Origin: Subsaximicrobium wynnwilliamsii
GTDB lineage: Bacteria; Bacteroidota; Bacteroidia; Flavobacteriales; Flavobacteriaceae
Direction: 5' to 3'
Assembly: GCF_007997225.1 (NCBI RefSeq)
Contig: NZ_VORM01000006.1
Coordinates: 1 to 64,000, forward strand
DNA length: 64,000 nt
The translations under genes and the position numbers were made by a program. Position 1 is the stretch's first letter, and the number at the start of each line of letters is the position of its first letter. This document shows, one piece after another, positions 34,241-42,542 of this stretch. The notes beneath the pieces are model-generated. The model was given only the letters and a program-made list of their open reading frames with translations. It ran no database searches and was not told the DNA's origin.

Positions 34241-34814
34241 GCTTCTTGACGTATTGGGTAATGAGCACGATTTGTTGATTATCAACTTTGCCTTCAATGT
34301 ACTCGGCATTATCACGATCCAAACGAATGTTTCTTACCGCAGTGCCTTGTTTGGCCACCATACTTGAGCCTTTTACTTTTAGATCTTTAACCAGCACCAC
34401 GGAATCTCCATGTTCTAAAATTACGCCATTGGCATCGCGATGAATGATCTTGTTCGCTTCCTCCTCATGCTCTCCCGTTTCTCTCGCCAATGCTAAAGCC
34501 TCATCATCGAGGTACATCATGTCCAATAAATCTTTTGGCCAACCTTCATTACGTAAACGTTGCAACATGCGCCATGCCATGATTTGTACGGCCACATGCT
34601 CGCTCCACATGCTGTCGTTTAAACAACGCCAATGGTTGGGATCCATTGCTGTGTTCACTTCGATTTGATCGCGACAGGTTTTACAGACCAATAGGTCATT
34701 GGCCACATTTTCATTCAATGATGGTGGAATGGTATATTGCGATAAATTTTCTTTGGAAGCACAAAGCTCACAAGCGTTGTTGCTTCGGTCTTGAAGGGTT
34801 TGGAGAACTGACAT
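34236..34814 (-). CDS. PhnA/YjdM-like zinc-ribbon protein
   Basis: 192 residues from the ATG at 34814; the frame stays open upstream but only with a TTG. N-terminal zinc ribbon with CELCASKENL and LLVCKTCRD (two CxxC pairs, near 14 and 45), a helical middle part (SEHVAVQIMAWRMLQRL), and the C-terminal PhnA domain (DANGVILEHGDSVVLVKDLKVKG, RNIRLDRDNAEYIEGKVD). YjdM/PhnA function is unclear despite the name; it is not a phosphonatase. The stop codon falls inside dispersed repeat A. Confidence 0.88.
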   Translation of the reverse strand: MSVLQTLQDRSNNACELCASKENLSQYTIPPSLNENVANDLLVCKTCRDQIEVNTAMDPNHWRCLNDSMWSEHVAVQIMAWRMLQRLRNEGWPKDLLDMMYLDDEALALARETGEHEEEANKIIHRDANGVILEHGDSVVLVKDLKVKGSSMVAKQGTAVRNIRLDRDNAEYIEGKVDNQQIVLITQYVKKL

Positions 34815-35004
34815 AAGGATTGTTGATTTTGGATTGACGATTTTCGATTGTTGAACTTTCAATGTTTGAAAGCAAACCTACGGCTTTTAATCAGACCTAC
34901 AAGGAGAATGCTTCTCCCGAAAAATACCGGAATCGCAATGACACCTTGCAAGACAGACAGAAAGATTTATCGGGTTTTGAAAACCTGACAAGTCTAAAAG
35001 ATAA

Positions 35005-35367
35005 CTACAATAAAGAATCCCGCATCTTTTTAGTCATGCCTTTAACCACCATGTCGTAGGAATGGTCGATAAGTTGCGAAAGAAATTTTGGGGAAATTTC
35101 ACTACCTGTTAAGTCAACGGTGTTCCAATGTTTTTTGTTCATGTGGTAGCCTGGTTTTATGGCAGCATATTCCGAACGCAATTCTTCAGCATAATCGGGA
35201 TCACATTTTAGATTGATGGCTTTTTGGCCTGCTTCCCATTTTTCCAGACCTATCAAGGCGAATACTTTTCCCAAAACCTTAAAAACAAGGGTATCGGCAT
35301 CAAATGGAAATTCTTCCGTAGTGGCTTTTTTTGAGATGCAATAGTTTTGAAGTTGTTCGATATTCAT
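35005..35367 (-). CDS. MmcQ/YjbR family protein
   Basis: 120 residues. Characteristic elements: MNIEQLQNYCISKKATTEEFPF, LVFKVLGKVFALIGLE, INLKCDPDYAEELR, PGYHMNKKHWNTVDL and the final helix. This family has a CyaY-like fold and is described as double-wing DNA-binding; its cellular role is not settled. Stand-alone gene, preceded by a terminator of the next minus-strand unit, so it has its own promoter within a small spacer. Confidence 0.92.
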   Translation of the reverse strand: MNIEQLQNYCISKKATTEEFPFDADTLVFKVLGKVFALIGLEKWEAGQKAINLKCDPDYAEELRSEYAAIKPGYHMNKKHWNTVDLTGSEISPKFLSQLIDHSYDMVVKGMTKKMRDSLL

Positions 35368-35369
35368 AA

Positions 35370-35404
35370 AAAAACAGGTTCAAATTTAAAGTGTGAACCT
35401 GTTT
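35370..35404 (-). terminator. intrinsic terminator of the lipoprotein gene upstream
   Basis: Perfect 11-base stem AAACAGGTTCA / TGAACCTGTTT with an 11-base loop; on the minus strand it runs into seven T. It terminates the unit containing 35508-37539. Confidence 0.75.
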
Positions 35405-35507
35405 AAAAATAAGACTTTTTTGCTGAAACTAAAAGACTCGAAACAAGATTCCAGAACAGAATCGATAGCAGCTAATTACAGCGCCCGAGATCACTGAATA
35501 CTCCAAT

Positions 35508-35858
35508 TTAATCACAGTCAAGCGCATTGACTTCAGCCCTGTATTGATCTAGCTCAGCATTAAATCCTTGTACATTGGCTGTTGGCACACAATCAATAGC
35601 GCCTTCTAGGGCATCTATATAATTTAGTCCCGCAGATTTAAAATTTTGACAATTAGCTGGGCTGGGATCATCAGCATAGGCTTGCGATGCTTGGGAGTAG
35701 AGATTTGCCTGAGACAAGAACAGATCTGACCAATTGCCACAATTTGTATTTATATCATCACTGTCGTCTGAACTACTGCAGCCCATTAATCCCATAAATG
35801 GTATTGACAAGCATACAGAGAACAGGGTTGCGCGGGTAAGGTTTTTTAGATTTTTCAT
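35508..35858 (-). CDS. small lipoprotein, unknown function
   Basis: 116 residues with a lipoprotein signal ending in GLMGC (Cys near 27) and an acidic SSSDDSDD linker. Mature part is helical with four conserved-looking cysteines (NTNCGNW, ANCQNF, AIDCVPT, NALDCD), probably two disulfides. I recognise no family. It lies 21 bases after the 35880 gene and is probably the last gene of a three-gene unit of secreted proteins. Confidence 0.7.
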   Translation of the reverse strand: MKNLKNLTRATLFSVCLSIPFMGLMGCSSSDDSDDINTNCGNWSDLFLSQANLYSQASQAYADDPSPANCQNFKSAGLNYIDALEGAIDCVPTANVQGFNAELDQYRAEVNALDCD

Positions 35859-35879
35859 TTGATTACATGGTTTAAATGG

Positions 35880-36806
35880 TTAGTACTGCAGTGATTTTCT
35901 AAAGTAGTAAGTAGCTTCCACTGGAATGGAAGGCACAACGGTATGTTTGTGCTTTTTATATCTCGATCGGTCTTCTTCTGGAGCATTTGGGAATTCATAC
36001 TTGCCAATCACTTCAGTTTTTACCAGATTCCATCCGGTTTTAAAACTCAAGTCATAGACCACATTGGTTTCAACTATTAAGGGCGTACCAGTATTACTCA
36101 AATCGCCTTTCCAGTGTTCATTGGCTTTAATTGCACAGTCTTTTTCCACGTAAGCCCAGGACAGCATATAGCCTTCATCGCCGTAATACAAATCTCCAGA
36201 AGTCAATAGATTTAGGGTTACTTTTTCAGAGTTTCCAATAGTTAGAACGCCTATTTTTTGGTTGTTTTGGTAAACCAATACGTACGAGTTGAGCTTAAAG
36301 CCCGTAGCTTCGTTTGTGAATTGGTAAGAAGCTGGATCGTGAATATCGAAAAAGACATTGCTGTTTTTGAAATTACTCAGTGGTTTCAAATCTGGCACTT
36401 TGGATGTTGGGTTCAATGCAATGGTTCCATCTGCTTTTATAGTGCCAACTTTGACCGAATTCAATTTATCATTTCTTGAATCGTAGGAATAGTTGAAGAC
36501 CAAATCGGCTGCTCCAAGGTTCCAATTTGTCAACTTATTATTGTGAATGCTTACTAGTGTGTTTTTCCAGTATTTATCTTCAGTTTTTATGGCTTTTGGG
36601 ATAGGGCTGGTTTTTACATTAGATTTCTGTTTTTTCTCCAGCTCATTGGCCTGCTTCATCATCGCTTTCATTTCTGGAGTATTCATGATGCTATCGCGCA
36701 TTCGTTCAGCTTTAACCATCATTTCTTGTTGTTCAGGGGTTTGGGCGAAGTTAGAGAAGCAAATAAGCAAGAGCAGCGTTGACAAAAATGGTCTCAATGA
36801 TTTCAT
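35880..36806 (-). CDS. secreted protein, paralogue of the next gene upstream
   Basis: About 308 residues; the ATG at 36806 gives a clear signal peptide (KSLRPFLSTLLLLICFSNFAQ). Then a Met/Glu-rich helical stretch (QQEMMVKAERMRDSIMN) and a beta-rich domain ending VVYDLSFKTGWNLVKTEV and GKYEFP. The domain repeats the plan of the protein at 36817-37539 (TYDLNLKAGFNFIEYKI, FEIP), so the two are diverged tandem paralogues. No known family recognised; possibly a surface or periplasmic binding protein. Confidence 0.7.
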   Translation of the reverse strand: MKSLRPFLSTLLLLICFSNFAQTPEQQEMMVKAERMRDSIMNTPEMKAMMKQANELEKKQKSNVKTSPIPKAIKTEDKYWKNTLVSIHNNKLTNWNLGAADLVFNYSYDSRNDKLNSVKVGTIKADGTIALNPTSKVPDLKPLSNFKNSNVFFDIHDPASYQFTNEATGFKLNSYVLVYQNNQKIGVLTIGNSEKVTLNLLTSGDLYYGDEGYMLSWAYVEKDCAIKANEHWKGDLSNTGTPLIVETNVVYDLSFKTGWNLVKTEVIGKYEFPNAPEEDRSRYKKHKHTVVPSIPVEATYYFRKSLQY

Positions 36807-36816
36807 AGGTATCGTT

Positions 36817-37539
36817 TTAAAAATATTTGCCAATCCACTTTGTGTTTGGAAGTGTTGATTGTGAAGAAGTAATACTTATTTTTGTGGGTTTGTCGATTTT
36901 TTCAAATACATTTTCCTCATACATGCTTGGTATCTCAAATTCCTCGACGCTTTCAATTTTATATTCAATAAAGTTGAACCCGGCTTTTAAATTCAAATCG
37001 TAGGTATATTGGGTTTCGATGATTTCTTTTTCGGTGCTAGAAGCGTTGGATGTGCATTCACCTTGGTAACTAAAATCTGATTCCATGTAGACTACTTCAA
37101 AATAAGACCCTAGAATAGCATCTACATCACCATAGGATTCTATCCAGGGCACCATGTTTTCATCGGTAACCATAAAAAGCAAACCCGAATAAGGATTCTC
37201 CTTAGTACTTAATGAAATATACCCTCCTTTAGCTGCTTTAACGTTTTCAGCTTCTGAAAGCATATCATTACTACCAACACAATTAGAAAATAAGATAAAA
37301 GCCGTGTCTGACATGAAATTTGATTTGGCCTCTTCAGAAATAAAATCCAAGTCTTGTGCAAGATTTATATTGAGTTCTCCCGAATTTGAGAGGGTTCCGA
37401 TGGGTATTGGTTGCTCCATTCCAAAGGAGAACAAGACTAAATCCGTTGCTTTTGATGGAGGATTCTCTACCGTGGCAGCGGATTGTGCCACAAGAATTTG
37501 AACGGATAGCAATATTAAAAGTAAAAGTGATTTTTTCAT
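36817..37539 (-). CDS. secreted protein of the same family as 35880-36806
   Basis: 240 residues with signal peptide (KKSLLLLILLSVQILVAQ). Mature domain: LVLFSFGMEQPIPIGTLSN, GGYISLSTKENPYSGLLFMV, ILGSYFEVVYMESDFSYQGE and TYDLNLKAGFNFIEYKI, which align in order with the neighbour's LVFNYSYDSRNDKLNSVKVG, GDEGYMLSWAYVEKDC and VYDLSFKTGWNLVKTEV. It is 10 bases upstream of that gene, so both are co-transcribed. Function unknown. Confidence 0.7.
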   Translation of the reverse strand: MKKSLLLLILLSVQILVAQSAATVENPPSKATDLVLFSFGMEQPIPIGTLSNSGELNINLAQDLDFISEEAKSNFMSDTAFILFSNCVGSNDMLSEAENVKAAKGGYISLSTKENPYSGLLFMVTDENMVPWIESYGDVDAILGSYFEVVYMESDFSYQGECTSNASSTEKEIIETQYTYDLNLKAGFNFIEYKIESVEEFEIPSMYEENVFEKIDKPTKISITSSQSTLPNTKWIGKYF

Positions 37540-37623
37540 GATAATAAGGTTTTATGAGTTAGTGTATATTTTGTATTCGCCGTTGTTCTTGCAGGTTATG
37601 CTGTTGTTGATTTTAAAAATCAC

Positions 37624-38241
37624 TTATTGGTTATAATCTTTAAAACGGGTCAAGTCATCCATGTTTATAGCACCCCAAAGCTCATCTACTTGCATCTGTT
37701 TGCCTTCTAATGTGATATAGAATCTATTGTCGTAGAGCAATCGCAATTCAGATTGATAATCTGCCTTGGTATCTTCATCGCGATCAGTTCCAAAGATCAA
37801 TAGAGCATTGCGCTCTTTTTTTGAATATCTTATGGTATTATTAGACTCTGAAGTGACCTTGTTGAGCTGTAACATTTTCAAAGGAATGATAGCCCCATAC
37901 GCATTTTTGCCGGCGGCATCTAAAATCTCCATTCTGACTTTGTTATCTCCAAAACTCCCTACAACCGTCTCACTTGAAGTAATTCTAGTCTCATTGCTCC
38001 CCTTTCCTGATGCATCTAAACTTAAATTGCCTAATTTTTCAGGAAAAGCTTTTAGTAACTGGGCATTGGTTAGTGGCGTTATCTTATTCAATTCCTTTAA
38101 TAGATGGTCGTATTTTTGGTTTACATCTTCATTATTACCAATTGCTTCGTTCACCGCACCCTCCATAGTCTTGGCTTGGTTGGCGTCTTTACAAGCAATC
38201 AAAAGCATTGCAACAAGTGTTAATCTTAGCATGTTTTTCAT
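37624..38241 (-). CDS. lipoprotein, diverged member of the duplicated family at 40.1 and 42.5 kb
   Basis: 205 residues with lipobox MLLIAC (Cys near 17). The body matches in order the proteins at 40103 and 42543: KAFPEKLGNLSL versus FFPKELGEYKL, YNNRFYITLEGKQ-type strand versus RFSIVLEGTEQ, and the end DELWGAINMDDLTRFKDY versus DKLWSYIKEEDLKKLDNY. So a three-member lipoprotein family is spread through this cluster. Function unknown; the conserved LW...LxxxxxY tail may be a binding element. It is 18 bases after the 38260 gene. Confidence 0.7.
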   Translation of the reverse strand: MKNMLRLTLVAMLLIACKDANQAKTMEGAVNEAIGNNEDVNQKYDHLLKELNKITPLTNAQLLKAFPEKLGNLSLDASGKGSNETRITSSETVVGSFGDNKVRMEILDAAGKNAYGAIIPLKMLQLNKVTSESNNTIRYSKKERNALLIFGTDRDEDTKADYQSELRLLYDNRFYITLEGKQMQVDELWGAINMDDLTRFKDYNQ

Positions 38242-38259
38242 TTTAATCTGATTTAATTT

Positions 38260-38820
38260 CTATTTTAATTTTGCATCTATAATTTGCTTTGCCAAGGCAA
38301 TGGTTTTTTCTTTATCAAGCGTGTCGTCATTGGAAATATCAACCTCTAGCCTAAAGGAAATTCCGTTATAATACACCTCTAAATACTTCTTATTAGAATT
38401 CCAATAAGCACTTTCGCCAACACCATTGACCTTTATTAACTCTGGATGTTTTTCAGGATCAATGAAATATAAAAAAGAGTCCATATCGGCTTCGTCATCT
38501 ATCCAGTTTATTTGCACACGATCAACACGCGGCAACGTAGATCCTTCTATTTCTACTTTCCTGTCATTTTCCCAGTAATAACGCAGTGTTTCGGTCATCA
38601 TTCCCTTCATGGCATGCGTTTTAATTGCGTTCGAGGCGTCAAAACCAGTGATTTGCGATGCCATTTGCAATGTCAATAAATCGTTGTAATCGCCGCTAAA
38701 CACAAAATTGCTGGCTGGAATGGACCTATTATTTTTTGACAGTGAATCAGTTGCCTGTCCATTGCTATTGCAGGAAAAAAGAAGAGAAACAAATAGAGAT
38801 AAATACATATATTTTTTCAT
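38260..38820 (-). CDS. lipoprotein, paralogue of 41356-42084
   Basis: 186 residues, lipobox SLLFSC. The mature part carries SGDYNDLLTLQMASQITGFD, AMKGMMTETLRYYWEN, DEADMDSFLYFIDPEKHPEL and GVGESAYWNSNKKYLEVYYN, each of which has a close counterpart in the protein at 41356-42084. The pairing with a member of the other duplicated family (37624 here, 40103/42543 there) suggests that a two-gene cassette was duplicated. Function unknown. Confidence 0.75.
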   Translation of the reverse strand: MKKYMYLSLFVSLLFSCNSNGQATDSLSKNNRSIPASNFVFSGDYNDLLTLQMASQITGFDASNAIKTHAMKGMMTETLRYYWENDRKVEIEGSTLPRVDRVQINWIDDEADMDSFLYFIDPEKHPELIKVNGVGESAYWNSNKKYLEVYYNGISFRLEVDISNDDTLDKEKTIALAKQIIDAKLK

Positions 38821-38874
38821 GAGTTTTGGTTTTAATTATTAAACTTCAATCTATCGAGCTTCACAAAATCAATA

Positions 38875-39612
38875 TTAGATCACAGCACTGGTTGTGTTTT
38901 CGTGTAAATCTTCATAACTGCTTTTTTTCTTTATGACTTTGATGATTTGCATTCGCCATTTTTCAGCAGTACTACCCATTAACCTCTGGGCAAGCCACCA
39001 AGGTATGAATTGAGAGATGTTCTTTGTATTTCGAGGCAAGCCTCGGGAATAAAACCCTCTGGAGGGATTTAAAAAACAGAGCCCTAAAGTTAGATTTGAC
39101 ACATTTAAACCAATCGAAGCGTAATCTTGATTTTGTTCTAAAACAACTTGAAGATAGGTGCCCATAAAGAGCAGGAACACATCTTGCTGAAAAACCGCCA
39201 GACACCCATAAAAAAACAAGACACTTAATATAATAATGGCTGGTACAAGGCCATCTTTTCTGCCGGGTTCTAAAACAGCTTGTTTTGGGTTGTTGGGATT
39301 ATAAAACACATCTACAATTTGATTTTGTGCATATTTCTTTTCAAACATACTAGCGCTTTGGTTTTGGGTAGCATTGAAGTTTGTGTAACATAATTTTCGA
39401 CTTTTATAAGTGTTTCTGTTAACGTTGTATTCATAGAGCAAACTGCTTTTTTTCCCAAAATCGGAAACCGCTTTGATAGTGCCACTTACTTTCATCCATT
39501 GCTTTGAGGCGTTAGTTAAATACAAATTGCGAACGGACTTTATTAAAAAAGGCGTTGAAACCAATAAAGCTATTAGTCCCGAAATTTGAATTTGTGTTAA
39601 GCTTGAAAGCAT
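38875..39612 (-). CDS. DUF3592-like membrane protein carrying a repeat-derived C-terminal segment
   Basis: 245 residues. Helix at about 8-27, a soluble beta domain (MKVSGTIKAVSDFG, SLLYEYNVNRNTYKS, VDVFYNPNNPKQAVLEPGR) and a second helix pair at 120-150, the DUF3592 layout. From about residue 180 to 213 the protein is encoded by dispersed repeat B (NPSRGFYSRGLPRN, PWWLAQRL), after which a basic tail follows. The repeat therefore inserted without breaking the frame, or the original C terminus was replaced. Start ATG at 39612; no signal peptide. Confidence 0.7.
   Translation of the reverse strand: MLSSLTQIQISGLIALLVSTPFLIKSVRNLYLTNASKQWMKVSGTIKAVSDFGKKSSLLYEYNVNRNTYKSRKLCYTNFNATQNQSASMFEKKYAQNQIVDVFYNPNNPKQAVLEPGRKDGLVPAIIILSVLFFYGCLAVFQQDVFLLFMGTYLQVVLEQNQDYASIGLNVSNLTLGLCFLNPSRGFYSRGLPRNTKNISQFIPWWLAQRLMGSTAEKWRMQIIKVIKKKSSYEDLHENTTSAVI
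38980..39073. repeat. dispersed repeat, copy B, inside a coding region
   Basis: Homologous over its full length to 34146-34240, same orientation; differences are scattered (for example GGTAAGC versus GGCAAGC). It is read through in frame by the DUF3592-like gene. Confidence 0.75.
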
Positions 39613-39743
39613 TGCTCAGTATTCTCTTATGTGAAATTTATCCATTTCATTAGGCAAATCAGTAGTCAATTTTGGCTCATCATGCACAGGCCGTTAAACG
39701 TCTCAAAACAACTATTAAAATTAGTGGCTTCATGATGTTGCGT

Positions 39744-40091
39744 TTATAAATTCTTAAACCATTCCAAATACATAGTCCCTAGAATTGGCACTGGTTTTTC
39801 TTGGCCATTGATGGCATTTACCAAGCCCATGATCCACATGAACAGCAGCACAAAAATGCCAAGGATATTAATTAGCCATCCTAATATGGGAATCAATCCA
39901 ATAATTCCTAATGCCAATCCGGTTAAGGCTAAACCCAACGATTGTTTAATGTGATAGCTCGCAAAACTGTTTTTCTTATCGCTATTCATCACAAAGGCAA
40001 TAATTAATCCTATAACAGTGATATAGGCTATAATGGCGATGTTCTTGCCTTCGCTTTCAGATGTTACTGTGTTTTTTTCAATTGATTCCAT
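39744..40091 (-). CDS. DUF4870 membrane protein, copy 1
   Basis: 115 residues. Two to three helices (IAIIAYITVIGLIIAFVMN, SLGLALTGLALGIIGLIPIL, LINILGIFVLLFMWIMGLV) and the usual tail NAINGQEKPVPILGTMYLEW of DUF4870 proteins. Paralogue of 42187-42531. The 3' third of the two genes is almost identical at DNA level while the rest differs by roughly a fifth, a pattern of partial gene conversion. 11 bases after the lipoprotein gene. Function unknown. Confidence 0.85.
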   Translation of the reverse strand: MESIEKNTVTSESEGKNIAIIAYITVIGLIIAFVMNSDKKNSFASYHIKQSLGLALTGLALGIIGLIPILGWLINILGIFVLLFMWIMGLVNAINGQEKPVPILGTMYLEWFKNL

Positions 40092-40102
40092 CGTGTTTTA
40101 TT

Positions 40103-40660
40103 TTAATAGTTATCTAATTTTTTTAAATCTTCTTCTTTTATATAAGACCATAGTTTATCTGGCTGTTCAGTTCCTTCCAAAACGATACTAAAGCGTTGCC
40201 TATATATAAACAGAATTTCATTGCGGTTTTCCTCTGGCTGTAAAAAAGCAATGGTTTTATAACCATCACGTTCTTTATAAATATATTCTGTATCTCCTTC
40301 CCCTTTATTCTGGTATTTATAGGATATTTCAAAATCTTTAATTACTGAAGAACCTTTCTTATTACCATCTTCTAAATTGTACACGATGTTATTTTTTATA
40401 TTATCGCCTTTCAAATAAAATGCACTCGTAATTGTGCGAGATAGCACTGTAGCTTCAGAAACCTCTATAAGTTTATACTCTCCAAGTTCTTTAGGAAAAA
40501 AATCACTAAACTGTTGTTGGGTTTTAGAGGTGTCCATGTCGTTATTTTGAGACGTATCCTCTCTTTCTAAAGTAGCAACAATATTATTATCTTCCTTCTT
40601 ATTGGATTGACAAGAAGCGATTAACACAAAAACAGTTACTATTTTTAAATAGGTTTTCAT
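40103..40660 (-). CDS. lipoprotein, duplicate copy 1
   Basis: 185 residues with lipobox VLIASC (Cys near 18) and an Asn/Asp-rich linker. Differs from the protein at 42543-43100 in two residues only (NNIV/INIV and SVIKD/SVLKD). Mature domain: FSDFFPKELGEYKLIEV, SRTITSAFYLKGD, KDGYKTIAFLQPEE-like strand, FSIVLEGTEQPDKLW. No family recognised. The gene lies in the 649-bp duplicated segment and is followed by the DUF4870 gene as in copy 2. Confidence 0.75.
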   Translation of the reverse strand: MKTYLKIVTVFVLIASCQSNKKEDNNIVATLEREDTSQNNDMDTSKTQQQFSDFFPKELGEYKLIEVSEATVLSRTITSAFYLKGDNIKNNIVYNLEDGNKKGSSVIKDFEISYKYQNKGEGDTEYIYKERDGYKTIAFLQPEENRNEILFIYRQRFSIVLEGTEQPDKLWSYIKEEDLKKLDNY

Positions 40661-40671
40661 AGTTATGGTTT

Positions 40672-40751
40672 TTAATTTTTAATGAATTTGATGGTTTGGG
40701 TTTTGCCATTTTGCAAAATGGATTCCAACACGTAAATTCTAGACTTTAATT
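40672..40751 (-). pseudogene. orphan 3' fragment of the type IX protein gene at 43112-46939
   Basis: 80 bases that still encode the end of a Por sorting domain (IYVLESILQNGKTQTIKFI) with no upstream part. It came along with the 649-bp duplication and overlaps the stop codon of the next gene. Confidence 0.85.
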
Positions 40752-41336
40752 ACTCCATGAATCTGCATTTTTCTTCCAAAAAAACCCAGATATTCTTACA
40801 GTCTCACCGTTAGTATCTGTAACTCCAGCAGTAACCTCTCCTATAATATCATAACTATCAGTTTCAATTATCTTAATCTTTCCGTAAGCATTTACGCTCT
40901 CATCAAAACCATCCCCTCTAATCCATAATTCTGGGCGTAATGGTATTTCGGTCGAATTTTGAAGGTATAATCTAGCCCCGTCTAACTCTAGTTCTAGGCC
41001 AATAATTGAATCTTTTGGGGTGCCTTTAGGAATATTGATCCGTACTACAAATCCTCTTTCTGAACTGCCACCCATTACCTGCTTCCAATAATTATCCCCT
41101 AATAATTGACCTTTGCCCCAACCAAATACAGCATCTCCATTTATATATTCTTTTGATTCATCAGGATAGGTTAATACCAAATTATTGCCTTGATCAGATT
41201 GAGGTTGAAAACTGGTTTGGTCGATATTTGGTTCATTGTCTTTATCGCAGGCCACTATACTTAACAATAGAATTACAATTACTCCTACTTTTATTGTAGT
41301 TTTTAATTGTTTTGAAATGTGTTTTAAGTTTTTCAT
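40746..41336 (-). CDS. lipoprotein, unknown function, 3' end at duplication breakpoint
   Basis: 196 residues, lipobox LLLSIVAC (Cys near 30). Mature part is beta-rich: DAVFGWGKGQLLGDNYWK, ERGFVVRINIPKGTPKDSII, LWIRGDGFDESVNAYGKIKI and IIGEVTAGVTDTNGETVRIS. No family recognised. Its last codons and stop (SN, TAA) are supplied by the edge of the duplicated segment, so the original C terminus may have been longer. It is the only copy in the window. Confidence 0.65.
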   Translation of the reverse strand: MKNLKHISKQLKTTIKVGVIVILLLSIVACDKDNEPNIDQTSFQPQSDQGNNLVLTYPDESKEYINGDAVFGWGKGQLLGDNYWKQVMGGSSERGFVVRINIPKGTPKDSIIGLELELDGARLYLQNSTEIPLRPELWIRGDGFDESVNAYGKIKIIETDSYDIIGEVTAGVTDTNGETVRISGFFWKKNADSWSN

Positions 41337-41355
41337 AATTATTTATTTAAGATTA

Positions 41356-42084
41356 TTATTTGATTCGTTCTTCAACAATCAGATTTGCCAATTCAATGGT
41401 TTTCTCTTTATTCAGATCAGCATCAAAAGAAACAATGACTGGAAGCATAAATGAAACCCCATTATAATACATCTGCAAATTTTGATTTTTGGAATTCCAA
41501 TACGCACTTTCCCCAACATCATTTACTTTTGACAATTCTGGATGTTTATCAAGACCTATGAAAAACAAAAAAGACTCCATATCTGCTTCGCTGTCCACCC
41601 ACATTAATTTGGCAAAATCTACACGTGAATGGGTCTTTCTTTTGCGATTTGAAGCAGATTTTTCTATGACTATTTCCCTGCCATTTTCCCAATAGTACAT
41701 TAGGCTTTCACTAAGCATGCCTTGCATAGGGTGCATTTTGATTGCTTTTGAGGCCTCAAAACCTGTGACTCTTGATGGCAATTCCAATGTCAGCAGATTG
41801 TTGTAATCCTCGCTGTACACAACACCAACTTCAGCATTGGGTTGGTTGTTTTTTACGTCTTGCGAGATGGAGTTCATTGTATTATTTTTAGATTGTTTAG
41901 TTGCTTCAAGTCTTTTATCGCGTGCTTCGATTTGTTTCAGCATGTCTTTAAGCGTTATACATTCTGCAATACTATCTTGTGTTGTGGGTGGTTTATCTGT
42001 TGGTTTTTGTGTGGGATATTGGGCAAAATTGAAAGACCCAGAAACTATCAGAAGAATCGCTAATAAGTGTTTAAATGGTTTCAT
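41356..42084 (-). CDS. secreted protein, paralogue of the lipoprotein at 38260-38820
   Basis: 242 residues with signal peptide (FKHLLAILLIVSGSFNFAQ) in place of a lipobox. After a helical linker (TLKDMLKQIEARDKRLEAT) the domain reads SEDYNNLLTLELPSRVTGFE, PMQGMLSESLMYYWENGR, EADMESFLFFIGLDKHPEL, VGESAYWNSKNQNLQMYYNG, closely matching its paralogue. The change of export type (lipoprotein versus cleaved) and the extra linker distinguish them. Function unknown. Confidence 0.75.
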   Translation of the reverse strand: MKPFKHLLAILLIVSGSFNFAQYPTQKPTDKPPTTQDSIAECITLKDMLKQIEARDKRLEATKQSKNNTMNSISQDVKNNQPNAEVGVVYSEDYNNLLTLELPSRVTGFEASKAIKMHPMQGMLSESLMYYWENGREIVIEKSASNRKRKTHSRVDFAKLMWVDSEADMESFLFFIGLDKHPELSKVNDVGESAYWNSKNQNLQMYYNGVSFMLPVIVSFDADLNKEKTIELANLIVEERIK

Positions 42085-42186
42085 ATTTTCTATTTATTTA
42101 ATTTTTTCATCGTGAAATTTTATGACTTTTTATTATCTGTAGTTAAAAGCAAACCATCATAAAAGTTTATTTGGTAAATGGTTTTT

Positions 42187-42531
42187 TTATAAATTCTTAA
42201 ACCATTCCAAATACATAGTCCCTAGAATTGGCACTGGTTTTTCTTGGCCATTGATGGCATTTACCAAGCCCATGATCCATATGAACAGCAGCACAAAAAT
42301 GCCAATGAGGTTGATGATCCATCCTAGAATCGGGATCATTCCTATAATACCTAAGGCCAATCCTGTTAAAGCCAATCCAAGAGATTGCTTTATGTGGTAA
42401 GACGCAAAATCGCTTTTCTTGTCACTATTCATCACAAAAGCAATGATTAGCCCAATAATAGTGATGTAGGCTATGATTGCGGTGTTTTTTCCTTCGTTTG
42501 TTGTTACTGTGTTGTTTTTAATGGAGTCCAT
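42187..42531 (-). CDS. DUF4870 membrane protein, copy 2
   Basis: 114 residues, same helix pattern as copy 1 at 39744 (SLGLALTGLALGIIGMIPIL, LIGIFVLLFIWIMGLV) and the same C-terminal tail. About 117 bases at the 3' end differ from copy 1 at one position, the remainder at many, pointing to a conversion tract. It follows the lipoprotein gene by 11 bases, so lipoprotein plus DUF4870 is a conserved two-gene cassette. Confidence 0.85.
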   Translation of the reverse strand: MDSIKNNTVTTNEGKNTAIIAYITIIGLIIAFVMNSDKKSDFASYHIKQSLGLALTGLALGIIGMIPILGWIINLIGIFVLLFIWIMGLVNAINGQEKPVPILGTMYLEWFKNL

Positions 42532-42542
42532 AGGTTTTGGTA

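Larger units (their letters stand above)
40103..40751. repeat. 649-bp duplicated segment, copy 1
   Basis: Matches 42543-43191 at constant offset 2,440 with seven mismatches. It contains a complete lipoprotein gene plus the last 26 codons of the large type IX protein gene. Because copy 2 has that fragment in its native gene, copy 1 is the derived copy. Confidence 0.9.
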
